DNA of 52,526 bases from F1-20-MAGs016 sp046086245 (GCA_046086245.1 JBJSXB010000253.1:1-52526); one strand, 5' to 3'. Counted from the first letter of the stretch, positions 1-8,611 are shown. Translations and numbers: made by a program. Notes: a model not told the origin generated them from the letters alone.

Positions 1-28
1 CGTATCCCTCGACTCCCTCGACGGCCAC
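1..28 (-). CDS. Possible 5' end of a leftward gene cut by the window edge
   Basis: On the minus strand a GTG at 28-26 opens a frame (V-A-V-E-G-V-E-G-Y) that stays open to the window edge. An AGGGAGAA ribosome-binding-like sequence lies at 42-35, a suitable distance upstream. A TACACT hexamer at 161-156 on the same strand resembles the promoter-like hexamers before other operons here. Only nine codons are visible, so the product cannot be named. It could also be chance. Confidence 0.3.
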
Positions 29-532
29 GGACGGTTCTCCCTGGGGTGTGGCTGGAGTCCGCGACGGCACGGACGCTTCGGGTCGCTGGCGGCGGATCAC
101 CGCGAAACCGGCACGGACACCGGCGCGATCCCTTCGAAGACCGCGGAGGGGGCGGAGTGTAGAAACCTCCGTTCGCACCGCGTAGGCCAACCACTCGTGC
201 CTGTCCCCGGATCGCATCCAGAAAAGACGACGCACAATACGCACAATCTCCAGGCAACCCAGATTTCCAAATCGGATCATTCTGTTGATGCGTCCTTCGG
301 CATCGCATCGCAAGGCATGGATGTGTGTGCCTGCGGGCTTTGGGTCGTCTGGGGGTTGTGTGGCGTTTTCGGAAGTGCAGGGGGGCTCGGTCAAAGGCGT
401 TGTCGCCGAACTCCCTGGGTAGCCGACATCTGGAATCGGGGAAGTGCCTGCAGCCAGGGACGGTCGGCAAGCAGCTCCACGCGGTGACCCTCCGGTCGCC
501 GCCGTCGGCGTCCGAGGGGCGGAGGGATTCGC
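29..532. other. Non-coding region between divergent genes
   Basis: No convincing gene was found; the open frames here have arginine-rich, shadow-like translations. The region holds a minus-strand TACACT hexamer (161-156) that could serve the leftward gene. At 230-247 a 9-bp unit, ACGCACAAT, occurs twice in tandem. Bases 220-300 are the least G+C-rich part and are where a rightward promoter for the gene at 533 might lie, but no clear -35/-10 pair was recognised. Confidence 0.5.
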
Positions 533-1267
533 GTGCCCGGGTATCGCGTGCACATCGCCGGCTCGGCGCTGGTGGGAGCCGGCTACGCGGCCGCCGGCTA
601 CGCCGCCGGCGATATGCCGCCGGTGACGTGTGCCCTCGCCGCGACGCTGTGCGGCGCCGCCGGCATGGTTCCCGACCTCGACGCCGGCCCTTCGGAGCCG
701 CTGCGCGAAAGTGTCGCCCTGTTGGCGGCGGTGGTGCCGCTGATGATGCTCCACCGCTTGCAGCAGTGGGGGTTGCCGCTCGACGGAATCGTGCTGGCCG
801 GCGCGGCAATCTATCTCGTCGTGCGCTTCGGCCTCGGATGGATCCTCGCCAACCACGCCGTCCACCGCGGCATGTTCCACAGCGTGCCCGCCGCCGTCGT
901 CGCCGGCCTGCTCACCTATCTGGCCGCCGGTGGCGACGATCCGCTGCACCGCTACTTCATCGCCGGTGCGGTGGTCCTCGGCTTCCTCTCCCATCTCGTG
1001 CTCGACGAGATCTGGAGCGCCACCCAGGGCATGTTCGGGCCGAAGCACAAGAAGGGGTTCGGCACCGCACTGAAGTTCCACGGTGGCGAGGCGTGGGCGA
1101 ATCTCCTCACCTACGTACTCGTGGTGGCGCTCGGGGGTCTGGCCGCCTACGACGCGTCGCGGAGCGAGCAGAGCCTGCAAATGAAGCGCTACGCCCGTCA
1201 ACAGATGGAGCAGGCGTCGCGGATGATGCAGGGAGTGCCGCAACAGCCCTGGCAACTGCGCCGCTGA
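533..1267 (+). CDS. YdjM-family membrane-bound metal-dependent hydrolase
   Basis: A 244-residue membrane protein of the YdjM/DUF457 family, annotated as inner-membrane metal-dependent hydrolases of unknown substrate. The family's spaced metal-ligand candidates are visible: His7, the P-D-L-D motif (Asp48, Asp50), H-R-G-M-F-H-S (His111, His116) and H-L-V-L-D-E (His154, Asp158). Hydrophobic segments lie at about 30-46, 60-73, 85-106, 118-132 and 141-157. The GTG start is supported by GGAGGGA at 521-527, five bases upstream. The C-terminal 40 residues are charged and glutamine/methionine-rich, probably cytosolic. It is followed by the ZIP transporter on the same strand with an 83-bp gap. The family call is good; the reaction is unknown. 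Confidence 0.8.
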   Translation: MPGYRVHIAGSALVGAGYAAAGYAAGDMPPVTCALAATLCGAAGMVPDLDAGPSEPLRESVALLAAVVPLMMLHRLQQWGLPLDGIVLAGAAIYLVVRFGLGWILANHAVHRGMFHSVPAAVVAGLLTYLAAGGDDPLHRYFIAGAVVLGFLSHLVLDEIWSATQGMFGPKHKKGFGTALKFHGGEAWANLLTYVLVVALGGLAAYDASRSEQSLQMKRYARQQMEQASRMMQGVPQQPWQLRR

Positions 1268-1350
1268 CCGACCGCCACCCCGACGTTTGCCATGGGGCCG
1301 CGGCGCGGCGATGATCGCGGGCGGTTCCTCCACCGCCATCGGAACGGTCC

Positions 1351-2250
1351 ATGACACTCCCCGTGGCCGCGATCGACGCCCCCGGCCCGGCGGCCTCGCT
1401 GACGGCCTACTTGCTGGTGATCGCCGCGGCAGCGCTCGCGGGCGGCTCGTCGTTGGCCCTCGTCGCGCTCGGCCACCGACGGATGCAGGTGTTGTTGTCG
1501 TTCACCGGCGGTGTGATGCTCGGCGTCGGACTGCTCCACCTGCTGCCCCACGGTCATTACGAACTCGGCGGCGACGTCGAGACCACGATGGGGTGGGTAC
1601 TCGGTGGCTTCACCGTCATGTTCCTGCTCGAGCGGGCGTTCCACGGACACGCTCACCACGCCGCCGACGGCTCGCACGACGCCGGCTGCCGGCACGACCA
1701 CGGGCCTGCCGGGGGCGCAGCCGCCACCGGCCGCTGGTCATGGGTGGGCGCGCTGATCGGCCTGTCACTCCACAGCCTCGCCGACGGTGCCGCGTTGGCC
1801 GCCGCCGTCGAGGCGGGAGGGCCGGACGGGGGCGGCCTCGTGGGGTTCGCCACCTTCCTGGCGATCGCCGTCCACAAACCGATCGACGCCTGCGTGATCG
1901 CGACGCTGCTCATCGGCGCCGGGGCGCCCGCGGCGCGCCGGCGGTGGGTGAACATCGGCTATGCCCTCGTCGTGCCGTTGGGCGCGATCGCCTACCTGGC
2001 GAGCCTGCGCTGGTTCGGCGGCGGCCACGAGATCATCACCGGTGCCAGCCTCGCGGCGGCGGGCGGAGCGTTCATCTGCATCGCCGCGGCCGACCTGCTC
2101 CCGGAAGTCGAATTCCACAGCCACGACCGGCTGCTGTTGAGCGTGGCGCTGTTTCTCGGACTCGGCGTGGCGGTGGGCATCACCGCCGTGGAACGCGCCT
2201 CACCGGCCCATGCGGCCCATGCCGCCGGAGACCATCCACACCGTCATTGA
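1351..2250 (+). CDS. ZIP-family divalent metal transporter (variant motif)
   Basis: A 299-residue polytopic membrane protein of the ZIP (ZRT/IRT-like) family, which moves Zn, Fe or Mn into the cytosol. About eight hydrophobic segments are visible. A His-rich loop at about residues 97-120 (HGHAHH, then HDAGCRHDH) sits where ZIP proteins carry the variable cytosolic loop between TM3 and TM4. The TM4 motif reads H-S-L-A-D-G and the TM5 motif H-K-P-I-D-A, where many bacterial ZIPs have H-N-x-P-E-G and H-x-x-P-E-G, so Asp replaces Glu twice. The tail ends in His residues (HAAHAAGDHPHRH). The last seven bases overlap the convergent gene at 2244. Direction and metal are inferred from the family. Confidence 0.82.
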   Translation: MTLPVAAIDAPGPAASLTAYLLVIAAAALAGGSSLALVALGHRRMQVLLSFTGGVMLGVGLLHLLPHGHYELGGDVETTMGWVLGGFTVMFLLERAFHGHAHHAADGSHDAGCRHDHGPAGGAAATGRWSWVGALIGLSLHSLADGAALAAAVEAGGPDGGGLVGFATFLAIAVHKPIDACVIATLLIGAGAPAARRRWVNIGYALVVPLGAIAYLASLRWFGGGHEIITGASLAAAGGAFICIAAADLLPEVEFHSHDRLLLSVALFLGLGVAVGITAVERASPAHAAHAAGDHPHRH

Positions 2251-2816
2251 TCCGCCCTGCCGGCGATCGGTTCGACATCAAGTCCGCGTGCGGCGCGGAC
2301 CGCGCGCACTTCGTCGAGTACCTCCTCGACGAGTTCGTGCTGGCGGCGGATTCCCGGCACCTGTGCGAGAAAGCACCACGCCACGACCCCCATCAGGCCC
2401 AGGGCGCCGACGAGATGCGGCGTCACCCAAGCGGCGGTGCCGGGGCGGCCACTGGCCGGGTCGGCCGCGCCGCCGAGCGCGACGATGCCGACCACCGCCC
2501 CCATCCCGACGAGTGCCAAGGGAAAGGCGCGGCGCTTCAGCCGGCGGCTGCGGAGATCGAAATCCTCGGCCAGGGAGTAGGTCTCGGCCACTTCCCGGCA
2601 CCAGCGGCCGGTGCCGATGAAATAGGTGACCGCCATGCTGTTGACCAGCACGACCATCAGGGCGGCGAGGACCCCCGACAGGCGGTGAACCGTGGCCCAG
2701 CGAAGGACCGCCGGGTCGGTCTGACCGTGGAGATCACCGATCCACAAGCCGAGGCCGGCGGTGGCGACCAACAACGCGATGGCGAAGGCCGCCACCCGTG
2801 AGAAGACCCGTTCCAT
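2244..2816 (-). CDS. Conserved membrane protein, unknown function
   Basis: A 190-residue protein with four hydrophobic segments at about 8-26, 46-66, 99-117 and 133-150, and a charged C-terminal helix. It opens with a hydrophobic stretch followed by a short G-D-L-H-G-Q loop. A conserved-looking H-R-L-S-G sequence precedes the second membrane segment. I do not recognise a named family. It is transcribed leftward and diverges from pdxA; the 132-bp gap between their starts must hold both promoters. Its stop overlaps the last seven bases of the ZIP transporter gene on the opposite strand. Frame and membrane character are clear; function is unknown. Confidence 0.7.
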   Translation of the reverse strand: MERVFSRVAAFAIALLVATAGLGLWIGDLHGQTDPAVLRWATVHRLSGVLAALMVVLVNSMAVTYFIGTGRWCREVAETYSLAEDFDLRSRRLKRRAFPLALVGMGAVVGIVALGGAADPASGRPGTAAWVTPHLVGALGLMGVVAWCFLAQVPGIRRQHELVEEVLDEVRAVRAARGLDVEPIAGRADQ

Positions 2817-2863
2817 GCGACGACATCCCCGCGACCGGAAGCCTGCGAATCACCCACCCACGT

Positions 2864-2869
2864 TATAGG
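2864..2869 (+). promoter_or_regulatory. Possible -10 hexamer for pdxA
   Basis: TATAGG lies 80 bases before the chosen pdxA start, in the gap between two divergent genes. It matches the TANNN(T) hexamers seen before other first genes in the window. No good -35 was found. Confidence 0.3.
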
Positions 2870-2948
2870 CTGGCGCACGCTGGCGGGGCAGCACGCGTGG
2901 GTGCGTGCCGCCGCACCCCTGCCCTGCCCTTCCCCGTCTTCAGTCGCC

Positions 2949-4049
2949 ATGACCACTCCTGCATCCCGTCCCCCCTCGATCGTCGTGACCTGCGGCGACC
3001 CCGCCGGCATCGGACCGGAGGTGGTGCTGAAGGCGTGGGCACGGTCGCCCGCGCACGCGCGGGCGCGGCTCCGCGTCGTGGCCGATCCGGAGTGGCTCTC
3101 GGCAACGCTCCCCGCCGTGCCCGGTATGCCTCCCCTGGGCGTGACCGTCATCGATGCCGCCGACGAGCGACCCTCCTCCGCCGACCGCGTCCTCGTCGTC
3201 GCACCGGCGGTGCCGTCGGCGCCGGTGCGCCGCGGCGTGGCCAGCGCGGCCGGCGGGGCGGCGGCGGTGGCCGCGCTTGAAACCGCGTGGCGATTGCTGG
3301 CGGCCGCACGGCCGGCGCCGGCCGCGCTCGTCACCGGCCCGCTGCACAAGGGGGCGTTGCACGCCGCCGGCCACGACGTGCCCGGCCATACCGAGTGGCT
3401 CGCACGCGCCTGTGGCGCGGCGGATGACGCGGCGTCGATGATGCTGTGGCTCCCCCCCGCCCCCGGCGGCGCCGGTGACGGGCTGGGGGTCGTCCATGCC
3501 ACGCTCCACGAATCGCTCGCCGGGGCCCTGTCCCGGTTGTCGGCCGAGCGGATCAGCGCCGCCGGCATGCGGCTCGCCCCGGTGCTTGCCGCGCTCGTCG
3601 GGCGTGCGCCGCGCCTCGCCGTGGCGGCGCTCAATCCCCACGGCGGCGAGGGGGGGCTGTTCGGCGACGAGGAGGGCCGTGTCGTCGCCCCGGCGGTCGG
3701 TGCGATGGTGTCGGCTGGCCTCGACGCCACCGGACCGTGGCCCGCCGACACGCTGTTTCAACGCGCGGCCGCCGGCGCCTACGACGGCGTGGTCGCCCTG
3801 TACCACGACCAGGGGCACATCCCGATCAAACTCCTGGGAATGCACCGCGCCGTGAACATCACCCTCGGTTTGCCGGTGGTGCGCACGAGCGTCGCCCACG
3901 GCACCGCGTTCGACATCGTCGGGACCGGCAGGGCCGACGCATCGAGCATGCTGGCGGCGATCGACGCCGCGGAGCGCCTGCTGCGCGCCGGATGGATCGG
4001 CGGTGACGCCGGCCTCAGGGCCTCAACGGCTTCAGGTAGGCGACCGTGA
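2949..4049 (+). CDS. pdxA: 4-hydroxythreonine-4-phosphate dehydrogenase
   Basis: PdxA oxidises 4-phosphohydroxy-L-threonine with NAD(P), feeding the DXP-dependent pyridoxal phosphate pathway in the cytosol. Family motifs are present in order: G-D-P-A-G-I-G-P-E-V near the N-terminus, P-L-H-K-G with a following G-H-T-E, N-P-H-G-G-E-G-G, and L-Y-H-D-Q-G-H-I-P-I-K. The His residues of the last three motifs are the known metal ligands. The protein is 366 residues, slightly longer than usual. The ATG at 2949 was chosen because the family starts just before the GDPAG motif; an upstream ATG at 2901 would add 16 unconserved residues. Its last 35 bases overlap the convergent gene at 4015, and the tail R-A-S-T-A-S-G-R-R-P is probably an unconserved extension. 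Confidence 0.95.
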   Translation: MTTPASRPPSIVVTCGDPAGIGPEVVLKAWARSPAHARARLRVVADPEWLSATLPAVPGMPPLGVTVIDAADERPSSADRVLVVAPAVPSAPVRRGVASAAGGAAAVAALETAWRLLAAARPAPAALVTGPLHKGALHAAGHDVPGHTEWLARACGAADDAASMMLWLPPAPGGAGDGLGVVHATLHESLAGALSRLSAERISAAGMRLAPVLAALVGRAPRLAVAALNPHGGEGGLFGDEEGRVVAPAVGAMVSAGLDATGPWPADTLFQRAAAGAYDGVVALYHDQGHIPIKLLGMHRAVNITLGLPVVRTSVAHGTAFDIVGTGRADASSMLAAIDAAERLLRAGWIGGDAGLRASTASGRRP

Positions 4050-5079
4050 TGTCGGTCAGATCGACGAGCGGATCGTCGTTGGGACGATGGACGAACGCGG
4101 CCGCATCGACCGGATCGCCGAGGCGCACGTCGTAGAACTCCATCACCCCCACCACCTCGACCGGTGCCGTGGTCGGGCGGCGTCCCGGCACCGCCGACCA
4201 TTCGACGCGGAACGGAAATAATTCCCGCCGGCTGATCGCCATGCGCACGCTCCAGGGCAGTCCCTCGGGCAGGTCGGCGGCGTTCACCGGCGCGCCGGAG
4301 CGGATCGCATCGGCGCGGTCGGGCAGCAGTCCGGCGAGGCGTTCGCGGTCCCACTCGCCGCTCACCAGCCAGGCGGGGACCCCCTCGACCTCGACGGCGG
4401 CCACCTGGGTGAAGCGGAACCACTCGCGCGTCTTGGCGAGCGGTTTGAGGATGCCGCCGAGGTAGGCCGCCGTGTCGCCGCGGGCGAGCAGTCCGAGCGT
4501 GCCGAGATGCTCGCGCAGGCGGCGGACGTCGATCCGCTCTACCCCGGGGGGCAGCGTTCCGTAGCGGCGCGTGTTCCAGAAGAACAGGCCGTCGCACACC
4601 TCGAGTACGTCGAACTCCTCCGTCTCCGCGGAAAGGCGGGTCTCGAAACGGAAACGCTGCTCCTCGTCGACGCCCGACTGCACGTAGCGTCCGCCTCCCT
4701 TGAGCACCGTGTCGCCGACGCGGGCCAATTGCCGGACGCGCAGCGAAATGCTCGGTGCGCGCGCGATGCCCGCCAGGGCCGCCGTCACGATGCGTTCGGC
4801 CCGGCCATCGTCCGACCCCGGGGGGTCCGGGGCAGCGGCTTCGACGATGGATGCCGGGGACGGTCGGTCGCCATCGGGCGGTGTGGCGTCGGGGGTGGCA
4901 GGGTCCGCCGGCGGCGCGGGGTCGGGGACGACGGCCGGCTGGGCCGATCGCCGGTAGACGCTTTCTCCCGCCCCGGCGCTCGTCGCCGCGAGGCAGGCGA
5001 TGCCGGCGACGAGTCTGCCCACCCACCCCCCGGCGAGGCGGCGCGTGCTGGGCAAGATGCGCGGATGGAAGGCGATCAC
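4015..5079 (-). CDS. Secreted protein with a LolA-like beta fold, unknown role
   Basis: About 354 residues. A basic start and hydrophobic run (RRLAGGWVGRLVAGIACLAA) followed by S-A-G-A-G form a likely signal peptide. A Pro/Asp-rich linker covers about residues 40-80. The remaining part alternates short beta-like strands (RYVQSGVDEEQRFRFET, then EVCDGLFFWNTRRYGTLP) in the style of LolA/LolB-type or outer-membrane lipoprotein-sorting domains. No catalytic motif is recognised. The only long ATG frame starts at 5427, inside the opposite gene's leader region, so I prefer GTG 5079, with TTG 5055 as the alternative. It overlaps pdxA tail to tail by 35 bases. Envelope location is inferred from the signal peptide. 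Confidence 0.65.
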   Translation of the reverse strand: MIAFHPRILPSTRRLAGGWVGRLVAGIACLAATSAGAGESVYRRSAQPAVVPDPAPPADPATPDATPPDGDRPSPASIVEAAAPDPPGSDDGRAERIVTAALAGIARAPSISLRVRQLARVGDTVLKGGGRYVQSGVDEEQRFRFETRLSAETEEFDVLEVCDGLFFWNTRRYGTLPPGVERIDVRRLREHLGTLGLLARGDTAAYLGGILKPLAKTREWFRFTQVAAVEVEGVPAWLVSGEWDRERLAGLLPDRADAIRSGAPVNAADLPEGLPWSVRMAISRRELFPFRVEWSAVPGRRPTTAPVEVVGVMEFYDVRLGDPVDAAAFVHRPNDDPLVDLTDITVAYLKPLRP

Positions 5080-5296
5080 GATCGGAGCGACTCTGCCGGT
5101 TTTGCCAAAGAAAACGCCGCCAGAAGGACGAATCACGATGCAGTTCCGGCGGCGATCGAGCGGCGGAACGGGTGCGTCGTGCCGGGAGTGTAGGGAGACG
5201 GTCCGGACCACCCAAGATCGACCCAGACCGGGCCCCGGCGGGCCCGCAGCCGCGGCAAGCGCGGCCCAACCGTCCACTGGCCTCGGAGGTGACGCG

Positions 5297-6556
5297 ATGG
5301 TGAAACGACCTCTCCACGGCTTCGTCGGCATGTCGCTGGCGCTGTCGCTGACCGGGTGCACGATCCCGGCCAATTCGCCCCTCACCGGGCTGGCCCAGAT
5401 CCGGCCCGTCGCCACCCCCCACACCAACGTCCTGCCTCCGGCTGCGATGCTCCACCACCCCGGTCCCGGTGTCGAGGGGCCCGGCCCCGGCGTGATCGCC
5501 CCGGCGTCCTACGAGCAGGCGCTCGAGGCCGCGGCCGAGGAAGCCGGACTCGGCGCCGGCGGCGGCGGGCTGCCCGGAGCCAATCTGCCGGTGTCGCAGA
5601 TCGGCTTCATCGGTCCCGACGGGATGCAGGTCCGCTGGGACGTGTCGGCTCTCGGCGGCTTCGACTCGACGCCGCTGGTGACGCCGGGCCGCTACGATTT
5701 CGCTCAGGGGGCGATCTACCGCCTCAAAGTCACCGACATTCCGGGCCGGGCCGGGCTCGAACTCTATCCGACGCTCGAAGTCGCCCCGGTGACCCCGCGG
5801 ACCGACGCCTTCCTGGCCCACAACGCCGTGCCGTTCCAACTCACCGAGGAGGACCTCGACCAGGTGACGACGGGCAACTTCGTGACCAAGGTGGTCTATC
5901 TGCCCGATCCCGACTATCAGGAACTCGCCGTCGCGGGGGTCGAGACGCTCGTCAGCACACGGCTCGATCCGGGCTGTGATCCCGTGGTCGAAGCCGACCG
6001 GCGCGGCTCGATCCTGGCGATCATCCGCATCGGCAACAAGGATCTGGAATCGAACGGACCGGCGGGCGGCGCCACGGCCGGAGCGACTCCGATCGGCGCC
6101 ATGGGCCCGGGTGGCGGCGTCTGCCCCACCGGCGCGGCGCTGCCGCTCGGCATGCCCTGTGGCGGCAATCCCGGTCAGGTGCCCCCCGCCTTCCTCGCCG
6201 GCATGACCGCGCCGCAGTACGGGCTGCCCTACACCGGCACCCCGATCGGTCTGCCGGGACCGGCCCACATCCCGCTCGGGATTCCCGCCGGTCTGCAGAA
6301 GCACACGATCACCAACCACACCAAGATGCACATCCCGCCCCCGACGCGCGAGTTGAAACTCCACGTCCAGCAGTACCCCGGCTTGAGCTATCCCAAGCCG
6401 GCCCACCGGGCCTACATCGCGGAGCGGTCCGACGTGCCCAACATCCGTCTCCGGCAGCCGAAGGAGGAACGGACGCGCTACGCCGACAACGGCGGGCCCG
6501 ATGCCGACACCGCGGCCGGGGAATGCCCGCCGGCCCCGGAGAACTACCTCCCCTGA
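5297..6556 (+). CDS. Envelope lipoprotein with 'GPxGM-ELYP' module (paralogue 1)
   Basis: A 419-residue predicted lipoprotein. The signal peptide ends in L-S-L-T-G-C, giving a lipobox Cys. GGAGGT at 5285-5290 sits seven bases before the ATG and fixes the start. After a Pro/Gly-rich linker, a module at about 100-230 runs I-G-F-I-G-P-D-G-M, then Y-R-L-K-V-T-D-I-P-G and G-L-E-L-Y-P-T-L-E-V, then T-K-V-V-Y-L-P-D. The same series recurs in the next gene. The C-terminal 170 residues are Gly/Pro-rich and end with basic, tyrosine-rich sequence. No enzyme motif was found. The gene probably heads a three-gene operon. The module resembles planctomycete-restricted surface proteins; its function is unknown. 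Confidence 0.78.
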   Translation: MVKRPLHGFVGMSLALSLTGCTIPANSPLTGLAQIRPVATPHTNVLPPAAMLHHPGPGVEGPGPGVIAPASYEQALEAAAEEAGLGAGGGGLPGANLPVSQIGFIGPDGMQVRWDVSALGGFDSTPLVTPGRYDFAQGAIYRLKVTDIPGRAGLELYPTLEVAPVTPRTDAFLAHNAVPFQLTEEDLDQVTTGNFVTKVVYLPDPDYQELAVAGVETLVSTRLDPGCDPVVEADRRGSILAIIRIGNKDLESNGPAGGATAGATPIGAMGPGGGVCPTGAALPLGMPCGGNPGQVPPAFLAGMTAPQYGLPYTGTPIGLPGPAHIPLGIPAGLQKHTITNHTKMHIPPPTRELKLHVQQYPGLSYPKPAHRAYIAERSDVPNIRLRQPKEERTRYADNGGPDADTAAGECPPAPENYLP

Positions 6557-6608
6557 TCACCGGCATTGCCGTCGGATTCGTCTCGGACCTCGTTTGATCG
6601 TTGGACCC

Positions 6609-7346
6609 ATGCGCATCACCCGCTCCGCCGGATCACCGTACGGGTCACCGGAATCGCGGGAAACGGCGTCGGCATCCCGCCGCCGCCGTGTCTGGACAGG
6701 GACCGCGCTGCGGATCGCACGCGGGCTGCTGGCGACCCTGCTCGTGTCGTCGATCGGTGTGGCGGGTGCGTCCCGTCAGGCCGTCGGCGGCGAGCTGGGC
6801 TCCGTCGCCATCAGTGCACCACCGGGAGCGATTGGCGCCTGGCGGCGTCCGCAGACCGGTCCCTGTCCGGACATCCCGCTGGCTGCCCACCTCCAGCCGA
6901 TCGCGATTCGCGGTCCGGAGGGGATGCTGGTGGCGATCGAGACCGCCGAAGGGTGGACAACGCTCCAGGCGGCGCCGCTCCGGACGGCCCTCGTGGTGGG
7001 TGCGCCGTACCGATTGCGGATCGGCGGCATCCCGGGCGCGGAGGGGGAAGAGCTCTATCCGTCGGTGCGTGTCCTGGCCCGGCTCGCCACCCCCCCCGGT
7101 CTCGAGCGCCGCTTCCCCGTGGAGATCGTGCTCGACGAAAGCGACCTAACCGCCGCGCGCGGCGGTGCCCATGTCCGGCGCGTGGTCTACGTCGCCTTCG
7201 ACAACCAGATGCGGGACATCGGGCCCGACGACTGGTTCGACGTCCGGCCCGGTGACGACTGCTTCGACGTGGCCACCACGCTCGGCGCGCCGATCGCCGA
7301 GGTGGTGATCGGCAACCGCCTTCCCAGCGGGGGCGCGACGCCGTGA
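6609..7346 (+). CDS. Secreted protein with 'GPxGM-ELYP' module (paralogue 2)
   Basis: A 245-residue protein. A basic N-terminus is followed by a hydrophobic run (IARGLLATLLVSSIGVAGAS), a likely signal peptide or anchor. The rest is essentially one copy of the module seen in the upstream gene: I-R-G-P-E-G-M, Y-R-L-R-I-G-G-I-P-G, E-E-L-Y-P-S-V-R-V, and V-R-R-V-V-Y-V-A-F. Shared order and spacing show that the two genes are paralogues. It follows the first gene by 52 bases. Its stop overlaps the GTG start of the next gene by four bases (GTGA), which suggests translational coupling. ATG 6609 is the only plausible start before the signal-like segment. Function is unknown. Confidence 0.75.
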   Translation: MRITRSAGSPYGSPESRETASASRRRRVWTGTALRIARGLLATLLVSSIGVAGASRQAVGGELGSVAISAPPGAIGAWRRPQTGPCPDIPLAAHLQPIAIRGPEGMLVAIETAEGWTTLQAAPLRTALVVGAPYRLRIGGIPGAEGEELYPSVRVLARLATPPGLERRFPVEIVLDESDLTAARGGAHVRRVVYVAFDNQMRDIGPDDWFDVRPGDDCFDVATTLGAPIAEVVIGNRLPSGGATP

Positions 7347-8611
7347 ACGACGACGCATCCCGGTCCGGTTCGCGCCTCCGCTTCATCGCCATCGCCGTGG
7401 CGGTGCTGGTGTTGACCGGTTGCCGTGCGGTCGGACCGCGTGCCACCCCGATCGGAGCCCATCGCGGCCCCGCCGACCCCGCGGTGGCGCCGGTCCCCGC
7501 GGAGGACCACGGCCTCACCGGGACGGTGGTCACGGTGACCCACGACGAACCGCTCGTCGATCTTCCCGCCGCATCCGGCGTCGCCCGCTCCCCTGCCCTG
7601 CCGGCTCCCAGCGGCGGCGGCGACCGAACGTGCGAGCGCTGCTCGACGGCGGCGTGCCAGGAACCCGTCTGCCTCCCCCCCCTGCCCCCTCCGGTGATCA
7701 TCGCCCCGCCGGTGTGCGATGGTGGCGACCACGGTCGTCCGGCCGTGCCCGTGGGGCGTGACGGCATCGCACACGTCAGCGCCGGCGACACGGTGGCTCG
7801 CTACCGCGCGGCCGACGGCATCGACACCGACGAAGCATGCCTCGCCACCACCAACTGCGCCTGCGTGTTCGCGCCGCGGTTCGCCAGCGTCCGCGAGGTG
7901 ATCAGACCGTTCGAAGATACGGCCCCCACCGGCCCGCAGGGGTTGGCGCTCGACACCGCCCCCGAGGCCGACGTGCGCGGCCAGCGTGTCTGCCGGGCGA
8001 CGCAGCCGATCGGCCCGGAGGCGGCGCGCCGCGCACAGCCCACCGTCGCCGCGGAAGAGCACCTGCCGGCGCTGGGTATCGACACCGCACGGATCCCGAG
8101 CCAGGCGGAGGGCCTCGAGGGCCCCGCCGGCCGCTTCGCCATCGACGGACCCCGGCGCCACGAGCAGGTGGACGATCCACGCACCGTCACCGGTTTCGAC
8201 GTGCCGTATGCGTGGACATGCCTGTCGGCCGCACAGGTCACCGTCGGCGGCGAATCGACCGACGTGATCGCGGTCGACCGCGGCACCGCCACGCTGCGGC
8301 TGGAGCATCCGGGGCGCTGCGAGTTGACGCTCTGCAAGCGGGCGGGAAGCGACGCGGTCCGACCGGGCGAGGAACTCGACTTCACGATCTTCCTGCTCAA
8401 TTCGGGTGATCGTGCACTGGCGGACGTCGTGCTCGTCGATGCCGTGCCGCCGCGGCTGGAGGTGATTCCGGGGAGCGCCGTCAGCAACCTCCCCGCCGAC
8501 GTCTCGACCGGCACGGCGGAGGACGGCGGCACCCTGCTCTCCTGGAAGCTGCGGGATCCCCTCCCCGCCGGGGCGGGCGGCTTCGTCCGCTTCCGCACGA
8601 TCGTCCGCTGA
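7343..8611 (+). CDS. DUF11-domain lipoprotein
   Basis: A 422-residue protein starting at a GTG that shares four bases with the previous stop. The leader ends V-L-V-L-T-G-C, a good lipobox. The middle has an unusual Cys-rich stretch at about 93-125 (C-E-R-C, A-A-C, P-V-C, P-P-V-C), then a long acidic/Pro-rich section. The C-terminal 100 residues match the DUF11 'conserved repeat' pattern of surface proteins: an F-T-I-F-L-L-N-S-G-D opening, then D-V-V-L-V-D-A-V-P-P-R-L, ending W-K-L-R-D-P-L-P-A-G. DUF11 domains are beta-sandwich repeats of large surface or S-layer proteins. It probably works with the two upstream gene products at the cell envelope, an inference from the operon. Confidence 0.8.
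   Translation: MNDDASRSGSRLRFIAIAVAVLVLTGCRAVGPRATPIGAHRGPADPAVAPVPAEDHGLTGTVVTVTHDEPLVDLPAASGVARSPALPAPSGGGDRTCERCSTAACQEPVCLPPLPPPVIIAPPVCDGGDHGRPAVPVGRDGIAHVSAGDTVARYRAADGIDTDEACLATTNCACVFAPRFASVREVIRPFEDTAPTGPQGLALDTAPEADVRGQRVCRATQPIGPEAARRAQPTVAAEEHLPALGIDTARIPSQAEGLEGPAGRFAIDGPRRHEQVDDPRTVTGFDVPYAWTCLSAAQVTVGGESTDVIAVDRGTATLRLEHPGRCELTLCKRAGSDAVRPGEELDFTIFLLNSGDRALADVVLVDAVPPRLEVIPGSAVSNLPADVSTGTAEDGGTLLSWKLRDPLPAGAGGFVRFRTIVR

Noticed and set aside
3779..6406. Long minus-strand open frame (875 codons)
   Set aside because: Translation is Arg/Gly-rich shadow sequence of pdxA, the LolA-like gene and the lipoprotein gene, with no family features.
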